This document shows, one piece after another, positions 1-7,934 of a stretch of 25,800 nt of DNA. The notes beneath the pieces are model-generated. The model searched no databases, had not been told where the DNA came from, and saw only the letters and a list, made by a program, of their open reading frames with translations. Position 1 is the first letter of the stretch, and each line of letters starts with the position of its first letter. Location of the stretch: contig CAKQXY010000048.1 in the NCBI GenBank assembly GCA_934292725.1, positions 1 through 25,800 of the forward strand, given 5' to 3'. A program made the translations under genes and the position numbers. This stretch comes from an uncultured Lachnospiraceae bacterium. GTDB taxonomy: Bacteria > Bacillota > Clostridia > Lachnospirales > Lachnospiraceae.

Positions 1-72
1 GGTTCGGAATAGTGTAGTGCTGGCGGTCTATCTCTTGTTTTCGGTTGCTTGCTTCCTTACCGTACATGAGCA

Positions 73-291
73 TTGTCACAGCGAATGTATCGTCTGGCAG
101 ATGGGACAAAAGTTCAAAGAGACTGGTATTCCTCTTACTTACTGTATTGTATCAATAAAACTTATACACAGATTAACAAACTAAAATGTCGATCTAATTT
201 TGCCACTATGTATCAAAAAGAAAAGAACATGATTGAAGAAATCATTCGTTCAAGAAAAAAGATTATGAATTCCGGTATTCGTACCGTTTAA
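73..291 (+). pseudogene. TnpB-like transposase accessory protein, C-terminal remnant
   Basis: About 72 residues remain open. The fragment carries the motif ADGTKVQRDWYSSYLL, which resembles the end of TnpB proteins, where an Asp in a [V/M]xRD context followed by an aromatic/Ser stretch is the last RuvC acid. The Lys-rich tail ending in MNSGIR also fits. The frame has a TGA immediately upstream, and only a TTG at 73 could serve as a start. The RuvC-I and RuvC-II parts and the zinc finger are missing, so this is a remnant and not a gene. Assignment to TnpB rests on motif memory and not on alignment; another transposase family with a similar tail is possible. Confidence 0.55.
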
Positions 292-493
292 TTTCATAGC
301 CCCGGGTATTTGACTTAGTATCCATCTGGGAGATCTTGTGGCCCAGAGAACGCGAATGTGAAGATTCAGTTCCATCGAATCGACACAAATGTGGTCGTAG
401 GACTGCTTGTTCGCGAGTTTTGTTGCTCCGGAACAGATGTGTCTGCCAAAGTCCTTGCGATGTACGCAGACACTAGAACTCCGTCAATGGAAC

Positions 494-513
494 CCCAGTG
501 GCTTGCCGCTGGG
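494..513 (+). repeat. Right-end hairpin of the IS element
   Basis: CCCAGTGGC at 494-502 pairs with GCCGCTGGG at 505-513 with a single G-T wobble, leaving essentially no loop beyond the CTTG turn. Subterminal hairpins like this are the TnpA recognition signals in IS605-type right ends and the terminal stem of reRNA. There is no T-run after it, so it is not a Rho-independent terminator. Confidence 0.5.
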
Positions 514-515
514 TT

Positions 516-1406
516 AAGTCAGACATTGGCAAAAGCGACTGGTCAGCAGGAGACAAAAAAATATTTTTCCAATGCACTTATATGGGATGCAATTGTCAGT
601 GTAATCTTTATAGCTGCAGAACTGTTTTTTCCAGGACAAGCTATGCGAGTTATGGGTGCTGACGCAGCAATCGAAGCAATTGGTATACCATATATTCGCA
701 TTGTATTATGCTTTACACCATTTTTCATGATGAATTATGCATTTACCGCGTTTGTGAGAAATGATAATGCGCCGCATATTGCTATGGCAGCAACGCTTCT
801 TAGCAGTTTGTTTAATATTGTGTTTGATTACGTATTTATGTTTCCGCTTGGAATGGGTATGACAGGTGCAGCTCTTGCAACAGCAGTTTCACCAATTGTA
901 AGCATTTTGATTTGTATGGTGCACTATCTGTCACCCAAAAGTAGCGTATCATTTTATAGTGCCATCTGTAAAAATGCTTATCTCATCCTGCAGTCTTGGC
1001 GTAGTTGCCTTTGTCGGAGAGATTGCAAGTGCAGTTACAACGATGGTCTTTAATTTTGTTCTTCTTGGACTCGATGGAAATACAGCAGTTGCTGCTTACG
1101 GTGTAATTGCCAATACAGCGCTTGTAGGTACAGCTATTTTCAACGGTGTTTCCCAGGGACTTCAGCCTCTTGCAAGCGAAGCACATGCGAGGGGAGAAGA
1201 ACATGAAAAGCATCAGATTCTTGTAAAAAGCATAGTGACAGGAATTTTCGATTGTAGCAATCAGCAGAGGAATCATAGCAATCATTATTTTCGCGCTAGT
1301 GCTTCCGACATTTCTTGGAATCACAGGTGTATGGCTGGCATTTCCAGCTGCAGAGGCTGTCACATTGCTTCTTGCTATAGTCATGATAAAAAAGATATCT
1401 AAGTAA
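516..1406 (+). pseudogene. MATE-family efflux transporter, disrupted
   Basis: Three fragments of one MATE (multidrug and toxic compound extrusion) protein can be read in different frames. The first runs from about 516 to 960 and starts inside the protein (SQTLAKATGQQETKKYF onward). The second, in another frame from about 965 to 1245, contains VGEIASAVTTMVFNF and VSQGLQPLAS, typical of the second MATE half. The third, from about 1272 to 1406 in yet another frame, encodes GITGVWLAFPAAEAVTLLLA and ends at TAA. Roughly the first 70-90 residues are replaced by the IS tail. A frameshift lies near 960. Between fragments two and three about 80-100 residues expected in this family are missing, so an internal deletion accompanies the second frame change. 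No functional transporter can be made. Confidence 0.8.
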
Positions 1407-1453
1407 GTGCTTAATTTTATTTGCGTTTTATGAGCAAATCGCAGCAAAAAACC

Positions 1454-1503
1454 TTGACGTTCTTTTAAATCACAGGTATCATAAGGTGTTAAGGGAATGA
1501 TAC
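1454..1503 (+). promoter_or_regulatory. Promoter of the pncB-nadD-nadE operon with inverted repeat
   Basis: TTGACG at 1454-1459 and TATCAT at 1477-1482 are separated by 17 bases, a good sigma-A promoter about 75 bases before the first gene. An inverted repeat GTATCAT (1476-1482) / ATGATAC (1497-1503) overlaps the -10 box and start region, which is the position expected for a repressor site. Which regulator binds is unknown; no niacin-regulator gene lies in the window. Confidence 0.55.
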
Positions 1504-1556
1504 TGATATTTCCTGAAATAGCCAAAAAGAAAGAATGATGGAAGGCGCGAAAGAAA

Positions 1557-3011
1557 ATGACACAGTTTGAATCAAGAAATATAACAATGATGATGGATCT
1601 GTATGAAATGACAATGGCATACGGATACTTCAAGGAAAATGACACAGAGAAGAAGGTAGCATTTGATGTATTTTACCGTAAGAACCCAGATGGCGGCGGA
1701 TTTTCTATTTTTGCCGGACTTGAGCAGGTGATCGAGTATCTGGAAAATATGCATTTTGAGGATGCAGATGTTGAATACTTCCGTTCTTTAAATCTGTTCG
1801 ATGAGGATTTTCTTACTTATTTAAAGAATTTCCGTTTCCATGGAGATGTTTATGCATTTGAAGAGGGAACAATCATGTATCCAAATGAGCCAGTTGTAAC
1901 AGTTGTTGCACCGTTAATTGAGGCACAGCTTGTTGAGACTGCAATTTTGGCTCAGATCAATCATCAGAGTCTGATTGCTACAAAGGCAAGAAGAATCGTA
2001 AAGGCAGCAGCAGGACGCGGTGTATCTGATTTTGGTGCAAGACGTGCACACAACATGGATGCAGCTATTTACGGTGCACGTGCTTCCTATATTGGTGGTG
2101 TAAATGGTACCGCAACAGTCAGTGCAGGCCAGATGTTTGGTATTCCTGTTGGAGGAACTCATGCACACAGCTGGGTAATGGAGCACAGCGATGAGCTGAC
2201 AGCTTTTAGAAGCTATGCAAAGGTATTCCCAAATAATTGTACACTTCTTGTTGACACATACGATGTTTTAAAGTCTGGCGTTCCGAATGCAATCAAGGTA
2301 TTTCAGGAGATGAAGGATGCAGGAATCCCGCTGACACGCTATGGCATTCGTCTTGACAGCGGAGACCTTGCATATCTGTCCAGAAAAGCAAGAAAGATGC
2401 TTGATAAGGCTGGTTTTACAGATGCAAAGATCGTTGTATCAAACAGCTTAGATGAATATACAATCACTTCTATTCTTTCTCAGGGCGGCTGCATCGACAG
2501 CTTTGGTGTTGGTGAGCGTATGATTACAGCAAAGACTGATCCTGTTTTTGGCGCTGTTTATAAGATCTGTGCAGTTGAGGAAAATGGTAAATTTGCACCG
2601 AGAATTAAGGTTTCTGAGACAGTTGAAAAGATCACAAATCCGGGACTAAAGAGTGTATATCGTGTATATGATGAGGAAGGTCATGCAGTTTCAGATCTGA
2701 TTACCAGTTTTGACGAGAAGGTTGACTTTAGCACACCGTATCGTTATGTAGATCCTGAGAAGCCATGGAAGAACAGAAGCTATGAGAATTGCACTGCAAA
2801 GCCGCTTCTTCATAAGGTAATTGAGGGAGGAAAGCGCCTGACAAAGACAAAGACGCTTCAGGAACTTCAGGCTTATGTAAAGAAACAGCTTGACAATGAG
2901 ATCTGGGAAGAGGAGCAGCGTTTTGAGAATCCGCATAAGCATTATATTGATATGAGTCCGGATTACTACGAGATGAAGATGAGTATGCTTCACAATATCA
3001 GAACTGTATAA
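1557..3011 (+). CDS. pncB: Nicotinate phosphoribosyltransferase
   Basis: Makes nicotinate mononucleotide from nicotinate and PRPP with ATP hydrolysis, the first step of Preiss-Handler NAD salvage in the cytosol. The protein is 484 residues, the usual size of the bacterial NAPRT family. It opens with the family-typical stretch around DLYEMTMAYGYF (residues 14-25). It contains the DFGARRAHNMDAA segment (about 160-172) that precedes the catalytic His region, and GTHAHSWVMEH (about 200-210), the phosphoribosyl-binding His-rich segment. LDSGDLAYLSRKAR follows near 265. The ATG at 1557 has a weak GGAAGG site 11 bases upstream and matches the expected family N-terminus, so it is preferred over the later Met codons. 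It heads an operon with nadD (25 bases downstream) and nadE. Function is confident. Confidence 0.95.
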   Translation: MTQFESRNITMMMDLYEMTMAYGYFKENDTEKKVAFDVFYRKNPDGGGFSIFAGLEQVIEYLENMHFEDADVEYFRSLNLFDEDFLTYLKNFRFHGDVYAFEEGTIMYPNEPVVTVVAPLIEAQLVETAILAQINHQSLIATKARRIVKAAAGRGVSDFGARRAHNMDAAIYGARASYIGGVNGTATVSAGQMFGIPVGGTHAHSWVMEHSDELTAFRSYAKVFPNNCTLLVDTYDVLKSGVPNAIKVFQEMKDAGIPLTRYGIRLDSGDLAYLSRKARKMLDKAGFTDAKIVVSNSLDEYTITSILSQGGCIDSFGVGERMITAKTDPVFGAVYKICAVEENGKFAPRIKVSETVEKITNPGLKSVYRVYDEEGHAVSDLITSFDEKVDFSTPYRYVDPEKPWKNRSYENCTAKPLLHKVIEGGKRLTKTKTLQELQAYVKKQLDNEIWEEEQRFENPHKHYIDMSPDYYEMKMSMLHNIRTV

Positions 3012-3036
3012 CATTTGAAGAAAGGAAGAAAGCACT

Positions 3037-3681
3037 GTGAAAAAGTTTGCCATAATTGGAGGATCCTTTAACCCGGTGACGAAGGCTCATGTAGAGATCG
3101 GACAAATCGCAGCCAGAGAATTGCCAGAATGGCAGATTTTATATATCCCGGCACCAGATCGCTTTTTGACATCATGGAAGGCGATGGAAAAAAACGATAT
3201 TCTGTCGGGTGAGCAGCGCCTTAACCTTTTAAGAAAGGCAGTTGAGCCGCACGGCTTTTTATGCGAAGACTGTGAAGTACACTTAAAGACAAGCGCTAAA
3301 ACGTATGATACAATGCAGTATTTAAGAACACAATATGGGCAGGATACGCAGCTTGTCTATGTATGCGGCACAGATAAGCTTTCAGAGCTTTCTATCTGGT
3401 ATAAGGCAGAGGGCATTTTTGAACTATCGCGATTTCTTGTAATTCCAAGAGATGGAGATGAGCCGGAAAAAATGATTGAAAAGATTCCATTTTTAAAAGA
3501 ACGCAAGGATAAAATTGTGATTAGTCACGAGCCGCGTATCTATCCGGATTTTAGTGCAACAAAGGTTCGGGAAAGCATCAAAGCTGGAGATGGAAAATGG
3601 AAAGAAATGGTTCCAGAAAAGATCGTAGCAGATTTGGAAAAGCTGGAAGAGACAGAGAGGATGGTAGCAGAATGTCATTGA
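3037..3681 (+). CDS. nadD: Nicotinate-nucleotide adenylyltransferase (NadD-like)
   Basis: Joins nicotinate mononucleotide with ATP to give deamido-NAD, the second step of the pathway. The protein is 214 residues with the nucleotidyltransferase fold. The N-terminal motif GGSFNPVTKAHVEIG (residues 8-22) is the nucleotide-binding loop, and FSATKVRESI near residue 175 matches the ISSTxxR phosphate-binding motif. The first His of the canonical bacterial HxGH motif is replaced by Thr (TKAH), a variant more like the TxxH seen in eukaryotic NMNATs. Start is GTG at 3037, supported by AAAGGAAG upstream and by alignment of the motif to the N-terminus. It overlaps nadE by 10 bases. The neighbours on both sides act in the same pathway, which makes this specific role likely despite the variant motif. 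Confidence 0.88.
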   Translation: MKKFAIIGGSFNPVTKAHVEIGQIAARELPEWQILYIPAPDRFLTSWKAMEKNDILSGEQRLNLLRKAVEPHGFLCEDCEVHLKTSAKTYDTMQYLRTQYGQDTQLVYVCGTDKLSELSIWYKAEGIFELSRFLVIPRDGDEPEKMIEKIPFLKERKDKIVISHEPRIYPDFSATKVRESIKAGDGKWKEMVPEKIVADLEKLEETERMVAECH

Positions 3682-5612
3682 GCAAAAGCGGATATATAAA
3701 AGCAGTGGCAGTTCATATGAAGACGTCACTGGGAAGACCAATGGAGAATGCAAAGGAGATTGTACGCCAGGCAGTGCACTACACAAAGAATCAGGCAGAT
3801 CTGATCGTGTTTGGTGAGCTTTCAATAAGCGGTTATAGCTGTGGTGATCTGTTTTTGCAGTCCTTTATGGAGGAGCAGTGCAGGATGGCAATCGCGTATT
3901 TATGCGATAATCTGCCGCAGTCAGATACACTTATTGCAGTTGGAGCCCCGCTTAGAAAGGATGGCATGCTGTTTAATACAGCACTGATTTTTAAAGGCAA
4001 TGAGCTGCTTGGTATTGTGCCGAAGACATTTGTACCTAATTATAAAGAGTTTTACGAGAAGAGATGGTTTGCAGGAGCAGATCAGCGTTTCTCAGATACA
4101 ATTCGCTATGATGAGATTTTCTATGATGAAGGCGTTTCATTGAATAATGAACGAACCTTCCCATTTACACCGAATCTGATTGTTGAGGGACGAAATGGAA
4201 TCCACCTTGCATGCGAGATATGCGAAGATTTGTGGGTTAATATTCCACCGAGTTCCTTCCATGCATCAGCAGGAGCAAATGTGATCGCAAATCTGTCAGC
4301 ATCAAACGATGTTGTAACAAAGCCAGAGTATCGCAGAGACTTAGTTCGTATGCAGTCCGGTACAAATATGTGCGCTTATGTATATTGTTCTTCAGGAAGC
4401 GGTGAGAGTACGACAGATCTGATTTTCTCAGGTCACAATATTATCGCAGCAAATGGAACAATTCTGGCGGACAGCAACAAAGAAGCAACAGAGGCACTTA
4501 TTGATCTGGAGCGAATCAATAACGACCGCATAAAGAATAACAGTATTTCTTATGCAGCAGCAAGATATTCGCAGATGGCATCAAATGGAAAAGGCTACGT
4601 AAGACTTCATACGCAGACAAGCAGCGTCACACATTGGCCGGAATCATTAAACCCATATCCGTTTGTTCCATCAGAGGAAGAGCGCGCCGGAAGATGCAAA
4701 GAGATCATGCGCCTTCAGGCGACAGGTCTTGCAGAGCGCCTGACAAAGATTGGCATCCGCAAGTGCGTAATCGGTGTATCAGGTGGTCTTGACTCAACAC
4801 TGGCTCTTCTTGTCATTAAAGAAGCATACGATATGCTTGGCTGGCCGCTTACAGATATCATCGGAATCACCATGCCGGGCTTTGGCACAACAGATCTGAC
4901 AAAGACAAATTCATGGAAATTAATGGAGCAGCTTGGCATTACGATTCGCATGATCAACATTACAGATGCATGTCTGCAGCACTTTGAAGATATCGGTCAC
5001 AAACGCGACAGCTACGATGTCACATATGAGAACACGCAGGCAAGAGAGCGTACTCAGATTTTGATGGATATCGCAAACAAAGAGGGCGGTATCGTAGTAG
5101 GAACAGGTGATATGTCTGAGTTAGCTCTTGGCTGGTGCACTTACAATGGTGATCATATGTCTATGTATGCAGTAAATGTCAGCGTACCGAAGACACTTGT
5201 TAAATATCTGGTGCGCGCTTATGCTGAGCTTCATCCAACTGTCCATGATACGCTTGAATCTATCTGTGACACAATCATCAGTCCAGAACTTCTGCCGCCA
5301 GATGCACAGGGCAACATTGCACAGTCCACAGAGGCAACAATCGGAAAGTACGATCTCCATGATTTCTTTTTATATCATTTTGTCCGCAATGGTTTTACAA
5401 AGGAAAAGATTCAAAAGCTTGCAGAGATCGCATTTGCACAGAAGAACGTGACAAAAGAGGAGATCGCGTCCACACTTGATAACTTCTTTAGACGTTTCTA
5501 TGCACAGCAGTTCAAGCGCTCCTGTCTGCCGGATGGTCCTAAGGTTGGTACGGTATCATTATCACCGCGCGGCGACTGGAGAATGCCGTCTGATGCGAAG
5601 AATCCATATTAA
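3672..5612 (+). CDS. nadE: Glutamine-dependent NAD synthetase
   Basis: Amidates deamido-NAD to NAD, taking ammonia from glutamine. The 646-residue length fits the two-domain enzyme. The N-terminal nitrilase-type glutaminase has Glu49 in FGELSISGY, Lys118 in VPKTFVPNYKEF and nucleophile Cys184 in CEICEDLWV. The C-terminal synthetase domain has the PP-loop SGGLDS at 370-375. The open frame extends upstream to 3597, but the ATG at 3672 is the better start. It gives the family-typical N-terminus (SGYIKAVAVHMK), has a GAGAGG site upstream, and produces a 10-base overlap with nadD that suggests translational coupling. It is the last gene of the operon, followed by a repeat element and a strong terminator. 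With pncB and nadD it completes nicotinate to NAD. Confidence 0.95.
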   Translation: MSLSKSGYIKAVAVHMKTSLGRPMENAKEIVRQAVHYTKNQADLIVFGELSISGYSCGDLFLQSFMEEQCRMAIAYLCDNLPQSDTLIAVGAPLRKDGMLFNTALIFKGNELLGIVPKTFVPNYKEFYEKRWFAGADQRFSDTIRYDEIFYDEGVSLNNERTFPFTPNLIVEGRNGIHLACEICEDLWVNIPPSSFHASAGANVIANLSASNDVVTKPEYRRDLVRMQSGTNMCAYVYCSSGSGESTTDLIFSGHNIIAANGTILADSNKEATEALIDLERINNDRIKNNSISYAAARYSQMASNGKGYVRLHTQTSSVTHWPESLNPYPFVPSEEERAGRCKEIMRLQATGLAERLTKIGIRKCVIGVSGGLDSTLALLVIKEAYDMLGWPLTDIIGITMPGFGTTDLTKTNSWKLMEQLGITIRMINITDACLQHFEDIGHKRDSYDVTYENTQARERTQILMDIANKEGGIVVGTGDMSELALGWCTYNGDHMSMYAVNVSVPKTLVKYLVRAYAELHPTVHDTLESICDTIISPELLPPDAQGNIAQSTEATIGKYDLHDFFLYHFVRNGFTKEKIQKLAEIAFAQKNVTKEEIASTLDNFFRRFYAQQFKRSCLPDGPKVGTVSLSPRGDWRMPSDAKNPY

Positions 5613-5620
5613 GTGCAACT

Positions 5621-5765
5621 CGGAAAGCTTACGAAGGGGGCTTCAGCGCTTGTTTTGTCGGCCTCACTTTTCCGCAGGCACCTGTTACGTTGTTTATTAT
5701 CGTACTTTACTTTGAAAGTCCTGCTACAACGTTCCGCCTCCTAAAAGCAAGACGCCTCAACCCCC
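5621..5765. repeat. Intergenic structured element, copy 1 (pair with 12436-12584)
   Basis: This non-coding stretch after nadE resembles the stretch after the nflK-like gene. Shared blocks in the same order and spacing are TTACGAA, CCGCAGG, then 31 bases that agree at about 23 positions, then CTTTGAAAG and CCTGCT. GCAGG and CCTGC can pair to form an internal hairpin (about 5674-5724). GGGGG at 5636-5640 can pair with CCCCC at 5761-5765 to close the element. At the corresponding positions of copy 2 the bases differ (AAGCCC/GGGCTT) but still pair, which is compensatory change. I do not recognise a known RNA family. It could be a structured RNA or a small repeat element; strand is undetermined. 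Confidence 0.5.
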
Positions 5766-5822
5766 ACTACAAATTGAAAATAGTCCGAGAAGTTTGTGCA
5801 AATAAGAGAAAATATTAGTTAT

Positions 5823-5864
5823 AAAGAACTTTGGTTATAGAAAACTAACCAAAGTTCTTTTTTT
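5823..5864 (+). terminator. Rho-independent terminator of the NAD operon
   Basis: A perfect 15-bp stem (5823-5837 with 5846-5860) with an 8-base loop runs into a T-run (5858-5864). It insulates pncB-nadD-nadE from the nfl operon that starts 14 bases later with its own -35 box. Confidence 0.93.
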
Positions 5865-5877
5865 ATCCTTTGAGCGC

Positions 5878-5907
5878 TTGACAGAAAATGGATGACTGTG
5901 ATATATT
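5878..5907 (+). promoter_or_regulatory. Promoter of the nitrogenase-like operon
   Basis: A consensus -35 TTGACA at 5878-5883 is followed by TATATT at 5902-5907 with an 18-base gap. It is the only good promoter seen before 12657, so the six genes from 5947 to 12427 are probably one transcription unit. Confidence 0.7.
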
Positions 5908-5913
5908 ACCATC

Positions 5914-5931
5914 TGAGTTAGCTATAACTAA
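5914..5931 (+). promoter_or_regulatory. Palindromic operator candidate before nflH-like gene
   Basis: TGAGTTA and TAACTAA (5914-5920, 5925-5931) form an imperfect palindrome around GCTA, just downstream of the -10 box where a bound repressor would block transcription. The AGTTA/TAACT arms loosely resemble DtxR/IdeR/MntR-type metalloregulator sites (AGGTTAG/CTAACCT), which would fit an iron-dependent operon. The identity of the regulator is inference. Confidence 0.4.
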
Positions 5932-5946
5932 TTTTAGGGAGGCATA

Positions 5947-6711
5947 ATGAACACAAAGGATATCAGAAAAATTGCGATATACGGCAAGGGCGGTATCGGA
6001 AAGTCAACGACAACTTCTAACTTGTCAGCGGCACTTGCGAAAAAAGGCTATCGTGTGATGCAGATCGGCTGTGACCCGAAGGCAGATTCTACAAAAAACC
6101 TGATGGGGGGAAAACGAATTCCAACTGTTCTTGAGCAGATTAAGACAAAGGGCGAGGAACTTACGCTGGAGGATATTGTATTTAAAGGTTTTGGCGGCGT
6201 ACTGTGCGTGGAGTCGGGAGGACCGACACCAGGGGTAGGATGTGCAGGAAGAGGAATTATATCTGCATTTGAAAAGCTTGAAGAACTGGAAGCATTTGAA
6301 ACATATCAGCCAGACATTGTAATTTACGATGTGCTCGGTGATGTTGTATGCGGTGGATTTGCAATGCCGATTCGAGGTGGATATGCAAAAGATGTGTATG
6401 TTGTTTCATCTGGCGAGATGATGTCATTATATGCAGCAAACAACATTGCAAGCGCAATTCGTAATTTTGGCAAGCGCGGCTATGCGCAGCTTCGCGGATT
6501 GATTTTGAACGCAAAAAATATTGAAAACGAACGCGAGATTGTTGCAAAGGCAGTCGAGGAGATTGGTACACAGGTAGTCTGTTATGTTCCGCGTTCGCCA
6601 GAGATTCAGGAAGCAGAGAATCAGGGAGGAACAGTATTTGAGTTTTTAACAAATTCTGTGATGCAGGGCGTTTATAACGAACTGGCTGACCGTATTTTAG
6701 CAGACGCGTAA
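5947..6711 (+). CDS. NifH-like reductase (nitrogenase Fe-protein family)
   Basis: A 254-residue member of the NifH/BchL/ChlL family: an ATP-driven homodimer with one [4Fe-4S] cluster that passes electrons to a component-1 partner. The deviant Walker A, GKGGIGKST (13-21), has the signature Lys14. The two cluster ligands are Cys99 in GVGCAGRG and Cys135 in DVVCGGFAMPIR, the equivalents of NifH Cys97 and Cys132. Arg102 matches the NifH ADP-ribosylation Arg. GCDPKADS (41-48) is also canonical. It is somewhat shorter than NifH at the C-terminus. The start has a strong GGGAGG site. It leads the operon with an ABC importer and two component-1-like genes. No nifB, nifE or nifN accompany it, so nitrogen fixation is unlikely. 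Family assignment is certain; the substrate of the system is unknown. Confidence 0.93.
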   Translation: MNTKDIRKIAIYGKGGIGKSTTTSNLSAALAKKGYRVMQIGCDPKADSTKNLMGGKRIPTVLEQIKTKGEELTLEDIVFKGFGGVLCVESGGPTPGVGCAGRGIISAFEKLEELEAFETYQPDIVIYDVLGDVVCGGFAMPIRGGYAKDVYVVSSGEMMSLYAANNIASAIRNFGKRGYAQLRGLILNAKNIENEREIVAKAVEEIGTQVVCYVPRSPEIQEAENQGGTVFEFLTNSVMQGVYNELADRILADA

Positions 6712-6782
6712 TACATAATTTATTTTATTTACAAACCGAATCAAAGCCGAAAGGCAGCCTATGGGCAGAAAGGAAAAGAAAA

Positions 6783-7934
6783 ATGAAGAATACAAAGTTA
6801 CAGGCACTGATCATGGCAGGAGCAATGGCAGCAAGCTCTCTTAGCGCAATGAGCGTATTTGCAGATGAAACCACATCTGAGGCAGCAACTGAGGAAGTAA
6901 GTGCAGCAGAGGTTGATACCGAGGGCAAGTTTGTCTTGGAGTATCCAGAGGATATGCAGGAGTTAGGCTACACCGATCCGATCGTGCTTGACGAGGTTCC
7001 AGAGCGCGTTGTCTCCTTATCCGCAGCACCAGTTCTGGCACTGTATGAGCTGGGTGTAAATTTAGTCGGCATTCCAAACAGCATGGTTGTAACTTGGCCG
7101 GAGGATTTAAAGGAGAGCACCGAAACTGTTTCCTTCTCTGTTATGAGTCCTGATGATTTTGATTATGAGAGCGTTGTTGATCTTGAGCCAGATCTGGTTT
7201 TGCTTGCTTACAATGGCGCTGATACTGCAGGAAAGACACTGGAATCTTTAGGAATCCCGGTTTACTACATCTATGCAGGTCATACCGTTCCATACGAGTC
7301 CATCGTAGGACAGACAAATGCACTGATTGATGCATTTTCAGTAGATGAGGAGTCCACTGCAGCTGGTGAGAAGATTCGTGAGCGTTTTGAAGCACTTGAT
7401 CAGAACATGGAAGCAGCAAAGGAAGCATTCGATGGCAAGACAGTTATGGTACTTCAGTCAAGCGGTGATGCTCATTATATCCAGACTGAGAACGGAACAC
7501 TTGGAAGCATGGCATCAATGATCGGCTTTGAAAATGTGTACACAAATGATCAGTCTTCCATGGTACAGTTAGACTATGAGCAGGCACTTGACTATGATCC
7601 AGACATTGTTATGTGTGTAGGTGCAGAGGATGCAGAGGGTCATAAGGAATTGATGGAAAAAGCATTTGCAGAAAATCCAGAGTATTGGAATAGCATCCCG
7701 GCAATCGCAGAAGGAAGAGTTCTGTATCTGCCAGTATCTTATGTATCTACAGCAGGAATCAATGTAATCGACTGTATCAATGACCTGATTGGAACCGTTG
7801 CAGATTTTTACGGAATCGAAGTAGAGACAGTTTCTGTTGATGAGGAAGAGGAATCTGAGGAGGCAACTGGTGAGGACGCATCCGAGGAGAATGCATCTGA
7901 CGAGGCAGAAGAGTCCACAGCCGAGACAAAGTAA
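6783..7934 (+). CDS. FecB/BtuF-type ABC substrate-binding protein, acidic C-tail
   Basis: Captures the ligand for the permease and ATPase encoded next. Residues 1-27 are a signal peptide ending SVFA before DETT. The rest fits the periplasmic-binding fold of PF01497 (siderophore, heme, cobalamin or metal chelates), with PERVVSLSAAPVLALYELG (64-82) and DLEPDLVLLAYNG as typical segments. Two features are odd. There is no Cys in the signal-peptide region, hence no lipobox, although Gram-positive binding proteins of this class are normally lipoproteins. The last 35 or so residues are almost only Glu, Asp, Ser, Ala and Thr, beyond the end of the usual fold. It follows the NifH-like gene by 71 bases and overlaps the permease start by one base (TAATG). 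Ligand cannot be read from the sequence. Confidence 0.88.
   Translation: MKNTKLQALIMAGAMAASSLSAMSVFADETTSEAATEEVSAAEVDTEGKFVLEYPEDMQELGYTDPIVLDEVPERVVSLSAAPVLALYELGVNLVGIPNSMVVTWPEDLKESTETVSFSVMSPDDFDYESVVDLEPDLVLLAYNGADTAGKTLESLGIPVYYIYAGHTVPYESIVGQTNALIDAFSVDEESTAAGEKIRERFEALDQNMEAAKEAFDGKTVMVLQSSGDAHYIQTENGTLGSMASMIGFENVYTNDQSSMVQLDYEQALDYDPDIVMCVGAEDAEGHKELMEKAFAENPEYWNSIPAIAEGRVLYLPVSYVSTAGINVIDCINDLIGTVADFYGIEVETVSVDEEEESEEATGEDASEENASDEAEESTAETK

Larger units (their letters stand above)
1..515 (+). mobile_element. Decayed right end of an IS200/IS605-family (IS1341-type) element
   Basis: The first half kilobase does not code for one intact protein. It holds a TnpB-like C-terminal fragment (73-291), then about 200 bases of non-coding DNA ending in a compact hairpin (494-513). 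MATE transporter coding sequence begins just after it. A tnpB tail, a non-coding tail and a hairpin at the right end is the usual IS605/IS1341 arrangement, in which this tail also forms the 3' part of the omega/reRNA guide RNA. The left end lies outside the window. Upstream of 73 the reading frame is closed by stops (TAG at 10-12, TGA at 67-69), so the element is inactive here. The right boundary near 515 is inferred from where MATE similarity starts; no target duplication is expected for this family. Confidence 0.55.

Noticed and set aside
358..515. Start of the MATE gene at 358
   Set aside because: The first ~50 codons of that frame are IS tail and the hairpin; they do not resemble a MATE N-terminus and have no ribosome site.
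983..1645. 220-codon minus-strand ORF over the MATE remnant
   Set aside because: Its translation has no recognisable domain, it overlaps clear MATE segments and the pncB promoter, and it is Cys/Ser/Asn-rich antisense noise.
3597..3671. Longer N-terminus for nadE
   Set aside because: The extension is basic, lies inside nadD and has no ribosome site; ATG 3672 gives the family N-terminus.
5621..5765. Cobalamin riboswitch on either strand
   Set aside because: Neither strand contains the B12-box (GCCACTG) or the core GGGAA/GGTG arrangement; the GCAGG/CCTGC hairpin alone is not sufficient.
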